The position numbers and the translations under genes are program-made. This document shows positions 45,849 to 58,700 of a stretch of DNA of 64,000 nt, piece by piece. Numbering within the stretch: the stretch's first letter is position 1; every line of letters begins with the position of its first letter. The notes beneath the pieces are model-generated. The model worked only from the letters and a program-made list of their open reading frames with translations, had not been told where the DNA came from and searched no databases. This DNA comes from Luzula sylvatica (lineage: Eukaryota > Streptophyta > Magnoliopsida > Poales > Juncaceae), in the NCBI GenBank assembly GCA_946800325.1, contig OX326960.1:23303150-23367149 (forward strand). The letters run 5' to 3'.

Positions 45849-48800
45849 TTATCGTCCATCTGGATTGGAAAGGGTCATCAAGTTAATGCTACATGATTTG
45901 CCATTAAGTTCTGAAGATCGAACTGCCTCCCCTGCAATTCTAAAATTGAAGTATGCCGGTTGCTTAGGCTCCGGTAAAATTATACTTTCCGTGCTAAGGA
46001 AGGAAATAACATCTGACATATTGGGCCGATCGACGGGATTCTCCTGTACGCACAATAACGCCACGTGGACACATCTTTCAATTTGGCTTCGGCATGAACC
46101 GATTAAAGATGGATTAATTACCTCAAACCATTTCCCTTCTCTCCAACAATCCCATACCTGAGATAATTGTTGTATCAATTACTTAAAAGATACAAGCCGA
46201 GTTATAAGACATGAAACAATTTAAGTTGCTTCAAGAGACAATGCTTACATATCCAATGAGGTTTAGAAAATCTCCATATTGCTGCAATCCAATGTTTCTC
46301 TTGCCACACACAATCTCTAGAAGCAACACGCCGAAGCTAAATACGTCTGACTTGATCGAGAAATGACCTTCTGAAGCATACTCAGGAGCCATATAACCAC
46401 TATAAAATAATCAAACTCTGTCAAGCTCATAAAAAGAAATACACAAATTCTATTTTTTTTTTTTTTTTGTTATTAAAAAGTTTAAGATTCTGTAATTTCA
46501 ACCGAGGTGCTTATATATATTAACTACTTACTATGTGCCTACAACTCGGTTTGTATTTGCTTCAAGTTCTTTCGGGCCAAAGATTCTAGCCAATCCAAAA
46601 TCTGAAATCTTAGGTACCATTTCAGAGTCGAGTAAAATATTGCTTGCTTTCAAATCTCTATGGATAATTCGTAGCCTTGAATGCTTGTGAAGGTAAAGGA
46701 GTCCTTGTGAAATGCCTTCTATAATTTCAAATCGTTTTTCCCAATTCAGCATTGCTCCTCTTGCGGTGTCTGTGATATGATAATACATAAGAAATTGGGA
46801 AAGATCTTTTTCTTATGATACGTCCTTTCAAAAAAGATATTTTGTATATTTATTAATTAATATTTAGTGATAAGATTTAAGTATATATATTAATGCCGAG
46901 CCAAATAAAGATGTTGATTGTTCATGTAAAAATATTTAATTAATTGAAAATGTCCAAATTGTCTTTTTAAAAATAAAAACAATAATAGTTGCACATTATG
47001 TATAATGTCAAATTTACCATAGATGAAGAAGTCCAAGCTTTTATTTGTCATGAATTCATAGATGAGTATTTTCTCTTCTCTCTGCACGCACCACCCTATG
47101 AGTCGAACTAGGTTTTTATGCTGAAGTTTCACAACAAGTTGAATTTCATTTTTAAATTCTACAAGGCCTTGCCCCGATTGAGCAGAGAGTCTCTTTACTG
47201 CTATTTCTAGTCCGTCTTCTAGCACACCCTGCAAGAAGTACCTCTCAATTTGCTTAATTAAATAGAATCAGATAGCTTAGAAAAATTATCTTGCTTTAAT
47301 TAACCTGCATTTTCTTTTATATGAGGAAGATGAGAGTTAATCAAGCAAGTCAATATGAAATTAGAATAGGAGAATAACACCTTATATACAGGTCCAAATC
47401 CACCTTGGCCAAGTTTATTGTCCGAACAGAAATTATTTGTAGCTTTTGTTATCTGAGAGAAGTTTACCAGTGAGAACTCTGAACTTCTCTCTTCACTCCT
47501 CGAAAGAATGCTCGTTTCTGAAAATATTAACTTAATATTTATTATAATTATGTAAGAATATGTTATAAATAGAAAATAATAGTCTCGAAGGTGAAAATAT
47601 GTGTTTGTATCATCGAAGACGTTAATGTCACTACTAAAGTACACGGAATGTCGTGTCTAGTAGATGGTAAATGAAATAAATGATCTGATTTAACATATAA
47701 AATAATATAATTTTATATTTTTATTTTATTTGTTTATTTTATTATTACTTTGCTAATACATTAATTAATATAGGAAAATTTAAAAGAAACAAGCATAATT
47801 TTCCAAAATGAAAATGAGAAATCAAATATACAAAAGTGAAACCTGCGGGTCGGTTCTTTCTTATCCAGAAAAAACGTACGATGATGCAGCTACAAAGAAC
47901 CAGAAGCAATATTGCAAGTATGCTAACGATGAGAATTACTTGTTTGCTTATGCCTCCTATCATTGAAAATTAAACTATCGTTAAATTATAGCTTGCAAAA
48001 TCTGAAATGACCTGGAAAACAATGTAAATGATCCTAGCCTGAAATTTAACGACCCAAAAAAGTTATAACCTTCCAACTTGCGATTTTTTTTTTTTTTTAC
48101 TGAAGGAGTACTTTTATTTTTAGTATCTCCAAGGCTCGATGAAAGGATCTTGCGAGTATTAGTACAAATGACCTTTTCCGGACCAGATCTCACCAAAATA
48201 TCCTCTATATATATTAATTAACAGCTGACCTGATTAATATATGTCATTTGTTAATTATCGGGTTTGTAATGCTTTCGGCATAATATTATATTTAATTTTT
48301 CTCTTGCATGCTAAAGGAGACGGTACTGGGTGTTATGGTATGGAGACTTTTGGAAACCCGAGGATTAGGAAATTGAAAAAAGTAAACCTTGTAGAGATAG
48401 GAAAGTTTTTCATATATTGATATTTGTCATGATTGAATGGTAATTAATACAATGATTATTTCCTTGTATTATTTTCTTGTATTGGGTAGGAGTTTATCTA
48501 TAAATAGAGGGCTAGGCTAGAGTTTTATTCATTCCAACAAAGCACAAACAATTGTATTCTCTCTTTCTCCAGTATAGTAAAATAAGTTTGAGTGTCGGCG
48601 GCCGTGGTTTTTTCCCTTCGGGGTTTTCACGTAAAAATACTTGTGTCTGTGTGTTGTTCTTGTGTGTGTGTTTGCGGCGACGATCCTAACAAGTGGTATC
48701 AGGGCAAAGGTTAAGGTTCGAGCAGACGAGAGATGGACGAGAACAAGGTTTCGGTATGCCAGTTCGATGGGAGAGACTTCGGTTACTGGAAGATGCAAAT

Positions 48801-51800
48801 AGAAGCATTGCTATGCCATAAGGACCTAGAAGAGGCGCTATTCGAGACAAGGCCGGAAAGTATAACGGACGAAGGCAAGTGGAAGAAGATGAACCGCAAG
48901 GCGCTAAGCTATATCCAATTATCGATGGCCAAGAACGTGGCTTTCAACGTAGCGAATGAGACGACGGCTTTCGGGATCATAAAGGCGTTGTCCAACATGT
49001 ACGAGAAACCATCTTCGCTAAACAAGTTGCATCTGGTGCGCCGTCTTTTCAATTTGCGAATGACGGAGGGCGGATCTGTTGCGGAGCATCTAAATGCTTT
49101 TCAGGTTATTTCAAACCAACTAGATTCTTTCAAATTTAACCTTGGTGATGCGATGAAGGCACTCATGCTACTGTCATCTCTCTCGGAGAGCTGGACGACG
49201 ACGGTAGACGTTATCGGCGTCAATGAGGATTTGACCTTTGAGGAAGTGCGGGACCGCATCCTGAATGACGACATTCGGCGAAAGGAGCGGAGTGAAGCCT
49301 CGGATTCCTCGGGTTCGGCGTTGAATTTGGAGAGCCGGGGCTGTGAAGGTCAGAGGAGCAACAATCGCGGACGAGCCAAGTCGATAGGACGCAGTAAGTC
49401 AAGATCATGTGGCGAGCTGGAGTGCTGGAATTGTGGCAAGAAAGGTCACATGAAGCGGGACTGCAAAACCTCGAGAAAAGAGAAGGTGGAATCGAGTTCT
49501 GCAAATGCTGTCACCGAGCAGGACACAGACGACTCTCTCATCTTGTGCGTCAACAACCCCGTTGAGTCATGGATTTTGGACTCTGGCGCATCTTTCCACT
49601 CAACCTCGCAAAAAGATAAGTTCTTAAATTTCAAATCAGAAGATTTAGGAAAGGTTCGGCTAGCAGATGGAAAGCCTCTAAGCATATCGGGCATAGGTGA
49701 TGTCCAGATAAAATCGAGCAACGGATTTAGATGGATCTTGCGAGGAGTTCGGTACATTCCCGGTCTGAAGAAGAACTTGATATCCGTCGGGCAGATGGAT
49801 AACGAAGGCTACAAAACGGTGTTCGGAAACGGATCGTGGAAGATTGTAAGGGGGGCCATGGTGATAGCGAGAGGTACGAAGACGGGAACCCTCTATCTTA
49901 CCGATAATAGAGGAGATTGTTTGGCGTTTTCAGGAGCAGCGACTGATCCGATGTTATGGCACAATCGGCTCGGTCACATGAGTCACGAAGGAATGCAAGT
50001 GTTGATTTCCAAGGGTCTGTTACCGAAGGTAAAATCGGTACCAACCGGTTTCTGTGAGAACTGCGTGCTTGGCAAGCAAAGACGGGTTCGTTTTTCGAAG
50101 ACCGGACGAGAACTCAAGATGGGAAAGTTAGACCTGGTGCATACCGACGTGTGGGGGCCAGCTCCTGTCCAGTCTATCGGGGGGTCACGATACTACGTCA
50201 CCTTTATCGATGATTCAACTAGGAAGGTATGGATCTATTTTATTAAACACAAATCTGACGTGTTTAATGTGTTCAAAAGGTGGAAGGTAGAAGTCGAGAC
50301 CGAGACCGACTAGGAAGGTATGGATAATGGAGGAGAGTACGACAATGCAGATTTCAGAAGATTTTGCGCGAAACAAGGAATCAAGCGGATTCAGACAGTA
50401 CCAAATCGACCTCAGCAGAATGGGGTGGCAAAACGGATGAATCGAAATCTGAATGAACGAGCAAGGGCGATTAGGTTGCACGCGGGATTGCCGAAGATAT
50501 TCTGGGACTGGAGAAAAGTAGATTGGTGCAAAAGTCTCCAAGTGGGAGATTGTTATGGTATGGAGATTTTTGGAAACCCGAGAATTATGAAATTGGAAAA
50601 AGAAAACCTTGAAGAGATAGAAAAGTTTTCCATATATTGATATTGCCATAATTGAATGATAATTAAGGTAATGATTATTTCCTTATATTATTTTCTTGTA
50701 TTGGGTAGGAGTTTAGCTATAAATAAATGGCTAGGCTAGAGTTTTATTCATTCCAACAAAACACAAACAATTGTATTCTCTCTTTCTCCAGTATAGTAAA
50801 ATAAGTTTGAGTGCCGGCGGCCGTGATTTTTTTTCTTCGGAGTTTCCACGTAAAAATACTTGTGTCCGTATGTTGTTCTTGTGTGTGTTTGCGGCGACGA
50901 TCCTAACACTGTGGCGATAGTTAATTAGCGGGTTTGTAATACGGTGACCCTCAGTACTGGGGCTATATACAATTTTATATTTAATTAGCGGGTTTGTAAT
51001 ACAAAATATCCTCTATATATATTAATTAACAGGTGACCCATAATTAAATCACATCTAAACAATAAATTAAGGTGTTAAACATTATATTACGGTGATAAAT
51101 TATAGAAAAACGAACATGCGTTACTTAATTACCTTTGTCATCCTTATTGTATTTGACCAAAGGAGTCGTTACTGGGGATATAGTTGGCCTGTTTCCAGAG
51201 GCTGCAGGAGGTTGCGTCACCACAGATCCCATCGAATCGATGCGTAATATCGAGTCCTCATCTAAGAAGGGATAGATCTCATACCTAAAGTAACACAAAA
51301 ATCCTATAACCCTTCCACCTTGACTCCCATAGGGCAACAACTTAGGCATCTCATTAATCAGACCCTGCAAGCACGATCGGCAGTTATTACTCGACATGTC
51401 AGGATCGCACTGAGCCATGCCATAGATTGTTGGAATCGAAAGAGTGATCTCCATCTCTCCCGTCCCAAACCTTACAGTTGAGTTGTAAGCTGCCCAGTCA
51501 GAAACATCACTAAGTAAAGTATTAACCAGGGTATTGAAATAAAACTTCGTTGCGTCGTTCGATGGGTCCCATCCTTTAAATCTCCCCCCGGTTACATTTT
51601 GGGCGTTCCACGTGTAGATCTCGTTTTCTGAATTGTCAGATCCATTAAAGAAGTTTTCATTCGAATAGCATAGGAGGCAATAATCATAATAAATGATTGC
51701 TCTTTTGTTATACGAACAAAGATTCACTACATCGGTGAACGATTGGTTAAGGCAAGTCCCGCAAACAGATGAATTTACATCACCACGACAAAGGAATAGA

Positions 51801-52030
51801 CCAAAGATTTGATTTGGAAGGGAGCCAATTATATTTTTCGAGAAACCTGCATGTACTGCCGTTTTTGTATTAAGAGAGGAGAACAAAAATTGAAGGTTGG
51901 ATTCGTATGTACTATTTGCCGTGTAGTTTACAGCCCAGCATCCCTGGATATGTTGAGAAGAACCACGACAAAAGTGAAAGAAGTTTGCGAGGAAAAGAGT
52001 ACTGAGGGAGGAGAGAAGAATGACATGCAT
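45849..52030 (-). CDS. Cysteine-rich receptor-like kinase (CRK, DUF26), copy 2, seven exons, retroelement in intron 1
   Basis: Exons in transcript order: 51133-52030, 47843-47956, 47381-47517, 47018-47228, 46532-46769, 46249-46399 and 45849-46157. They join in frame to 685 residues. Signal peptide [20 protein letters not shown]; two DUF26 motifs ([26 protein letters not shown]); membrane helix in exon 2; RD kinase with [19 protein letters not shown] and DFGLAR. The architecture is the same as CRK1 and CRK3, but the ectodomain differs more than the kinase. Intron 1 is 3.2 kb because a 2.58 kb copia element lies in it on the opposite strand. The splice sites are intact, so function depends on splicing past the insertion. 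Confidence 0.87.
48331..48691 (+). repeat. 5' LTR of the 48.3-50.9 kb copia element
   Basis: 361 bp, TG...CA. TATA box near 48497, followed by GAGTTTTATTCATTCC. The next bases are the tRNA-Met primer site. Confidence 0.9.
48733..50550 (+). pseudogene. Tnt1-type gag-protease-integrase polyprotein, truncated
   Basis: One frame runs 48733-50313 (526 residues): gag starting [20 protein letters not shown]; zinc knuckle [14 protein letters not shown] (about residues 234-247); protease [11 protein letters not shown] (about 281); GAG-pre-integrase [10 protein letters not shown]; zinc-binding CENCVLGKQ; and integrase start [10 protein letters not shown] with [14 protein letters not shown]. It ends at TAG (50311-50313). 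The later frame continues [15 protein letters not shown]...[14 protein letters not shown], the rest of the integrase core, then jumps to LTR-adjacent sequence near 50515. Reverse transcriptase and RNase H are deleted, so transposition would need help from another element. Confidence 0.9.
50551..50908 (+). repeat. 3' LTR of the 48.3-50.9 kb copia element
   Basis: 358 bp, TGTTATGGTATGG...CCTAACA. It is preceded by the purine-rich AAGTGGGAGAT. Many of the differences from the 5' LTR are C/T and G/A transitions. Confidence 0.9.
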
Positions 52031-52439
52031 GTTTTTGGTAGAAACTAATCAGCTTTGTTTTTATTTGTTTTTTGATTGATGAAAACTAGTTAGGTCGCAA
52101 GCAAGGAACAGCTTCCATCTCATAGCAGGATACTTCAAGGAAAAAATTGAATGATAAATAAATATAAAACACAATTGATACAAATAGAGCCATGTTATAT
52201 ATTAAATTAAAAAAAAAAAATAACAGATTCGACCTTGAAATCTGTTAAAATTTTACTTTTTTTGTTGATGTGATATTCTTATTCTACATGACGCCATTAT
52301 TAGCATTCAAAATAAATATGAAACAAATACTAAATTTCAATATTAGTTCCTGGGAAAATACAAATGTTTTAAAAATAACTGATATTTACAAATTTTATTG
52401 GTGGGTAGTTTGGCAACGATTAGAGATAATGACACTTAG

Positions 52440-53738
52440 AGATGGTAAGTGAGTAATTTAGAGAAAATGGTAATTAGAGATGACTACTGTTCGCGCACTG
52501 GGACCAACGAATAGCCTTTCAAGATACAGTAGCTCTTCTGACTACGTTTGCACGACCGAAATCAGACACAAACAGCTGCTCGAATTATCAGGACTATCGT
52601 ATCTCTTGTCAAACAAATTATGCAATAATTTGTTTGAAGTGGATATGTAAGAAAATTAATCGAGAAGTATAAAACTTGCATGAGATTGTATCACTTCTTT
52701 TTTTCTTCTTGAATTGTATTCTATTTTCTCTTACTTTTTTTCTCAAGAGGTATAACTTATTTATAGTAGAAATGAACATGTCATATCATGACACATGACC
52801 ATCCATGTGTAACAATGCATGTTAACTTGCATTCATGTCATGACACATACACATACATTGTGTGATACATATTCATATAAGTGTAAGTGTACATGTTCTT
52901 ACCATCTCATTTCATGATACATAATTTCCATATTATTATAAGATAACACATAATGTCATATACATATATATTATCTTGATATTTATGACATTATAATTTT
53001 GTCATAAAAAATTATAATATACAATTCAAATAAATCTTGTTAATTTTCAAAAATAAAATTTCTAAAAACAAAATTTATTTTATTAAAAATAAAATTTATT
53101 TTGAAAATCATTAACAAAGATATTATAAATTATTGCCATTAAAAAAATGGTATCATTAACGACAATAAATTGAGTGAAATGTTATAGGTTTCAAGTAATA
53201 TTTACAAGTGTTATAGGTCTATAACATCGCAATGTTATAGGTTTATAAAATGACATATAATTAAAAGATACCATTTTTAATGTTATATACCTATAACTTG
53301 AAACCTATAACATATTTAAAATTTAAAATAATATATTAAAACCTATAGCATTGCACAATTGATTGAGTATTTGACACACGAAAATTTTAAAATGTAGTGA
53401 AATGTTATAGGTTTAAGTCTTATTGGCATAAAAATGATATATTTAACGACAAACAAACACTCTTTGAATGCCATTAAAAAAAATTACGATATAAAATAAC
53501 ATATCAAAAGCAAACAAAATTGTAACTAACTTGAACTTTCAAAGGTCGAATGTGTTATTTTGCAATTTAGTTTCTAATATGATTATTTATGACATGATTA
53601 TTTTTGTCAATTTTTTTGGGAATAATAAATTTTTGTGGGATGCAGACAATGAGACAATATGGGATGCAATATGAGGTGAAAGATTAACAAAAAATAAATT
53701 TGAGAAACTTTCTATTTTTCAAAAATCGAGAATTTTGT

Positions 53739-53817
<79 letters not shown>

Positions 53818-54085
53818 AGGCTAACCTACTTAATTAAGTACCAAGGATTTGGTACTTAATGCTTTTTAACCATTGAATTTGCATTGAGATTTGTGTTTTT
53901 TCATAATGATAATGAAATAGTTTTGTGCATTTAAAGATGTGTACAAAATTTCATGATCATCATGAAAAAAACACAAATCTCAATGCAAATCCAATGGTTA
54001 AAAAACATTAAGTACCAAGGATAATCCAATGGTTAAAAAAATTAAGTACCAAATCCTTGGTACTTAATTAAGTAAGTTAGCCTCC

Positions 54086-54144
<59 letters not shown>

Positions 54145-54300
54145 GTTTCAAGAGAGCCCATTAGGGAATCTGATAGTGACTTGTTTTTGTCAGTCAAGAC
54201 TCAAAGTCTATATTTACTTGTTCGTATTTGTTTCATACAAAAGTGGATGACCCGTAGAAAAACTGTCTTTGATGTCAGTCAAGACTCGAAGTCTATATTT
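52440..54300. repeat. AT-rich repeat block, copy C
   Basis: Matches 1550-3130. A stretch corresponding to 2745-2993 is replaced by the (TA)n-MITE-(TA)n cassette at 53743-54140. The end (54150-54280; CAAGAGAGCCCATTAGGG, GTCAGTCAAGACTC) matches copy A, whereas copy B lacks this tail. It leads directly into kinase copy D. Confidence 0.8.
53743..54140. mobile_element. Foldback MITE embedded in a (TA)n microsatellite
   Basis: The element at 53815-54087 (273 bp) starts GGGAGGCTAACCTACTTAAT and ends in the inverted AAGTAAGTTAGCCTCCCT. The arms pair over about 105 bp each with few mismatches: CTTAATTAAGTACCAAGG, then AACCATTG, GCATTGAGATTTGTG. A short extra copy of AAGTACCAAGGA-TAATCC lies in the right arm. 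It is flanked on both sides by (TA)n runs (53743-53814 and 54090-54140). The structure suggests a TA-targeting (Tc1/mariner-like or Micron-like) element. Confidence 0.85.
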
Positions 54301-54310
54301 AGATGAGTTA

Positions 54311-55037
54311 ACTAAGTTGGTGAATTCATTATGTTCGCATCAAAAACAGGAGCGTCTACTGAATGCTACATGGACCCATTATACCACCAAACCTGTAAGT
54401 GTGATCATTATGTTCGCCCTATTAGATGAGTTAACTAAGTTGGTGAATTCATTCATATTTGGTTCTGTTGATCGGAATTTTGACCATTCGGGGTATTTTT
54501 TTTACTGGTAAAATAACAGAAATTGACTGAATTATTTTTTGCCAATCGTACAAAAATGTGTATCCATCATAATTGTTTTGTTGTATCATAATTGCTTTCT
54601 AGAATAACTTTGTGTATTTCAATCACTCAAGTACTTGAGATTTTGGTTCGGTGCTAAAATCAAATTGATAATTTTTTAATGGATTTGACTTAGATTACTC
54701 GCTTTTAATTTTATTTAACTTTGATTGGACAGGTACATTAACTGCAAAGTCCGACGTGTTTGCTTTTGGGATAGTGCTGCTGCAATTAGTCACCGGACAA
54801 AATCCGCTTCAAATTGGGTGGTTAGTCCAAAAGGCAATTACCGAGGAGAATTTTGACAAAATGATTGATCATTCAGCAAGGTGGCCAAGAAATAGTGAAG
54901 GGCAATTTGTAGAGGCCATGAAACTCGCTGACTTGGGACTTAAGTGCTCCGAGATAATGCCACATAATCGGGCGGATCTAGCAAATGATGTTCAGAGTGG
55001 TATAGAGTCTTTGAAGAATACTGCTTCTAGTAATTGA
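54311..55037 (+). pseudogene. U-box-type kinase, copy D, 3' fragment
   Basis: Only the end of one exon (about 54333-54393, ASKTGASTECYMDPLYHQTC, then GTAAGT) and the whole last exon (54733-55037, TLTAKSDVFAFGIVLLQLVTGQNP to SLKNTASSN and TGA) are present. The last exon is free of the stops seen in copies A and C. ATGAGTTAACTAAGTTGGTGAATTC is duplicated on both sides of the first fragment (about 54304 and 54426), marking the junction. No start or catalytic loop, so it is a fragment. Confidence 0.8.
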
Positions 55038-55743
55038 CGTTAATTTGTGTTATTATCTATACAATGGGTTAACTGCGAGATGATGATTGGTGTTAACGTG
55101 TCAAAGAAATTTGCTTTTGTGTTATCCGCAAAAACAATGATTTTTTGTTTGTTTATTATTTGCTTGCCACACTATTACTTCAATATACACAAATGATTGA
55201 ATTTCTATGTTATTGTGTGGTCGAGTAAGATCCTCGGAGTTTTTGCGATGATGATTGTTTGTTTGTGATGATGAAATAGTAAATATATGATCGTTTACAA
55301 ATCTCAAGTGTTTTCAGAACCATCTTTTACACTATTTAATCACCTCTACTTATAATTTATAAGATATTAAAAAACCGACACACATTTAAGTTTCAACCTC
55401 TTTATCTGGAAATGACAAATGAAATGAAGAACAAATTTTCAAATTTCGACATTTGTGTAGCAAACATCCCAAATAGAATCTCTTCTCCTCTCGGAGCTGT
55501 ACCAGTTCCGCATCATCACTCTCCTCCTACAAAGGAATTTGAGACAAGACGACCCAAGGTACAACAGAATATCAAACAATGTAAATATTGTCCCAAATGT
55601 CAAGAGAAGGTTCATATGTCTACAGAAAAAAGAAAGTACATACCGGTCTTTAGCATCCTCAATAAAAAAAATGTAATGACCATGAATTTGCTTTTTTAGT
55701 TTTTGAATTATCATGAGATTTTTATTCTACAATGCTAAAGACA
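55038..55743. other. Conserved spacer between kinase copy D and CRK3
   Basis: Counterpart of 23642-24349 and very close to it. No gene recognised beyond the possible CRK 3' UTR on the minus strand. Confidence 0.4.
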
Positions 55744-58700
55744 TTATCGTCCATTTGGATTGGAAAGGGTCATCGAGTTAATGCTCCATGATTTGCCATT
55801 AAGTTCTGAAGAACGAACTGCCTCCCCTGAAATTCTAAAATTGAAGTATGCCGGTTGCTTAGGCTCCGGTAAAATTATACTTTCCGTGCTAAAGAAGGAA
55901 ACAACATCTGACATATTGGGCCGATCGACGGGATTCTCCTGTACGCATAATAACGCCACGTGGACACATCTTTCAATTTGGCTTTGGCATGGATCGATTA
56001 AAGATGGATTAATTACCTCAAACCATTTCCCTTCTCTCCAACAATCCCATACCTGAGATAATTGTTGTATCCGTTACTTAAAAGATACAAGCCGAGTTAT
56101 AAGAGATGAAACAATTTAATTTGCTTCAAGAGACAATGCTTACATATCCAATGAGGTTTAGAAAATCTCCATATTGCTGAAATCCAATGTTTCTCTTGCC
56201 ACACACAATCTCTAGAAGCAACACGCCGAAGCTAAATACGTCTGACTTGATCGAGAAATGACCTTCTGAAGCATACTCAGGAGCCATATAACCACTGTAA
56301 AATAATCAAACTCTATCAAGCTCATAAAAAGCAGTACACAAATTCTATTTTTTTTTGTTATTAAAAAGTTTAAGATTCTGTAATTTCAATCGAGGTGCTT
56401 ATAAATATTAACTACTTACTATGTGCCTACAACTCGGTTTGTATTTGCTTCGAGTTCTTTCGGGCCAAAAATTCTAGCCAAACCAAAATCTGAAATTTTA
56501 GGTACCATTTCAGAGTCGAGTAGAATATTGCTTGCTTTCAAATCTCGATGGATAATTCGTAGCCTTGAATGCTTGTGAAGGTAAAGGAGTCCTTGTGAAA
56601 TGCCTTCTATAATTTCAAATCGCTTTTCCCAATTTAGCATTGCTCCTCTTGCTGTGTCTGTGATATAACAATACATAAGAAATTGGGAAGTTCTACGGTA
56701 GATCTTTTTCTTATGATACGTCCTTTCAAATAGGATATTTTGTATATTTATTAATTAATATTTAATGATAAGATTTAAGTATATATATTAATGCCGAGCC
56801 AAATAAAGGTGTTGATTTTTCATATAAAAATATTTAATTAATTGAAAATGTCCAAATTGTCTTTTTAAAAATAAAAACAATAATAGTTGTGCATTATGTA
56901 TAATGTCAAATTTACCATAGATGAAGAAGTCCAAGCTTTTATTTGTCATGAATTCATAGATGAGTATTTTCTCTTCTCCTTGTACGCACCACCCTATGAG
57001 TCGAACTAGGTTCTTATGCTGAAGTTTCGCAATAAGTTGAATTTCATTTTTAAATTCTACAAGGCCTTGCCCCGATTGCGCAGAGAGTCTCTTTACTGCT
57101 ATTTCTAGTCCGTCTTCTAGCACACCCTGCAAGAAGTACCTCTCAATTTGCTTAATTAAATAGAATCAGATAGTTTAGAAAAATTATCTTGCTTTAATTA
57201 ACCTGCATTTTCTTTTATATGAGGAAGATGACTTGAGAGTTAATCAAGCAAGTCAACAATGAAATTAGAATAGGAGAATAACACCTTATATACAGGTCCA
57301 AATCCACCTTGGCCAAGTTTATTGTCCGAACAGAAATTATTTGTAGCTTTTGTTATCTGAGAGAAGTTTACCAGTGAGAACTCTGAACTTATCTCTTCAC
57401 TCCTCGAAAGAATGCTTGTTTCTGAAAATATTAACTTAATATTTATTATAATTATGTAAGAATATGTGTTTGTGTCATCAACGACGTTAATGTCACTACT
57501 AAAGTACACGAAATGTCGTGTCTAGTAGGTGGTAAATGAAATAAATGATCTGATTAAACATATAAAAAATATAATTTTAAATTTTTATTTTATTTGTTTA
57601 TTTTATTATTACTTTGCTAATACATTAATTAATACAGGAAAATTTAAAAGAAACGAGCACAATTTTCCAAAACGAAAATGAGAAATCAAATATACAAAAG
57701 TGAAACCTGCGTGTCGGTTCTTTCTTATCCAGAAAAAACATACGATGATGCAGCTACAAAGAACCAGAAGCAATATCGCAAGTATGCTAACGATGAGAAT
57801 GACTTGTTTGCTTATGCCTCCTATCATTCAAAATTAAACTATCGTTAAATTATAGCTTGCAAAATCTGGAATGACCTGGAAAACGATGTAAATGACCCTA
57901 GCCTGAAATTTAACGACCCAAAAAAGTTATAACCTTCCAACTTGCGATTTTTTTTAACTGAAGGAGTACTTTTATTTTTAGTATCTCCAAGTCTCGATGA
58001 AAGGATCTTGCGAGTATTAGATGACCTTTTCCGGACCAGATCTCACCAAAATATCCTCTATATATTAATTAACAGGTGACCCATAATTAATATATGTCAT
58101 TTGTTAATTATCGGGTTTGTAATGCTTTCGGTATAATTTTATATTTAATTTTTCTCTTGCATGCTAAAGGAGTCGGTACTGGGGCGATAGTTAATTAGCG
58201 GGTTTGTAATACGGTGACCCTCGGTACTGGGGCTATATACAATTTTATATTTAATTAGCGGGTTTGTAATACAAAATATCCTCTATATATATTAATTAAC
58301 AGGTGACCCATAATTAAATCACATCTAAACAATAAATTAAGGTGTTAAACATTATATTACGGTGATAAATTATAGAAAAACAAACATGCGTTACTTGATT
58401 TACTTAATTACCTTTGTCATCCTTATTGTATTTGACCAAAGGAGTCGTTACTGGGGATATAGTTGGCCTGTTTCCAGAGGCTGCAGGAGGTTGCGTCACA
58501 ACAGATCCCATCGAACCGATGCGTAATATCGAGTCCTCATGTAAGAAGGGATATATCTCATACCTAAAGTTACACAAAAATCCTAGAAATCTTCCCCCTA
58601 GACTCCCATAGAACAACTTCTGCGTCTCATCAATCAGACCCTGCAAGCACGATCGGCAGTTATTACTCGACATGTCAGGATCGCACTGAGCCAGGCCATA

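Larger units (their letters stand above)
48331..50908 (+). mobile_element. Tnt1-like Ty1-copia element, internally deleted, 2.58 kb
   Basis: LTRs 48331-48691 and 50551-50908 (TGTTATGGTATGG...GATCCTAACA). Primer-binding site AGTGGTATCAGGGC starts at 48692. Polypurine-type AAGTGGGAGAT precedes the 3' LTR. Flanks CTGGG and CTGTG form an imperfect 5-bp target duplication, and CRK1 and CRK3 have the empty site (GGTACTGGGGCGATAG). A TATA box (CTATAAATAG) is present in each LTR. Gag, protease and part of integrase remain; reverse transcriptase and RNase H are gone. I count about 25-30 substitutions between the LTRs. Confidence 0.92.

Noticed and set aside
48529..48798. Minus-strand frame across the copia LTR
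   Set aside because: Antisense to the LTR and gag start; coincidental.
54733..55037. Kinase copy D last exon as a working gene
   Set aside because: The exon is intact, but the rest of the kinase, including the ATP-binding and catalytic loops, is absent from this unit.
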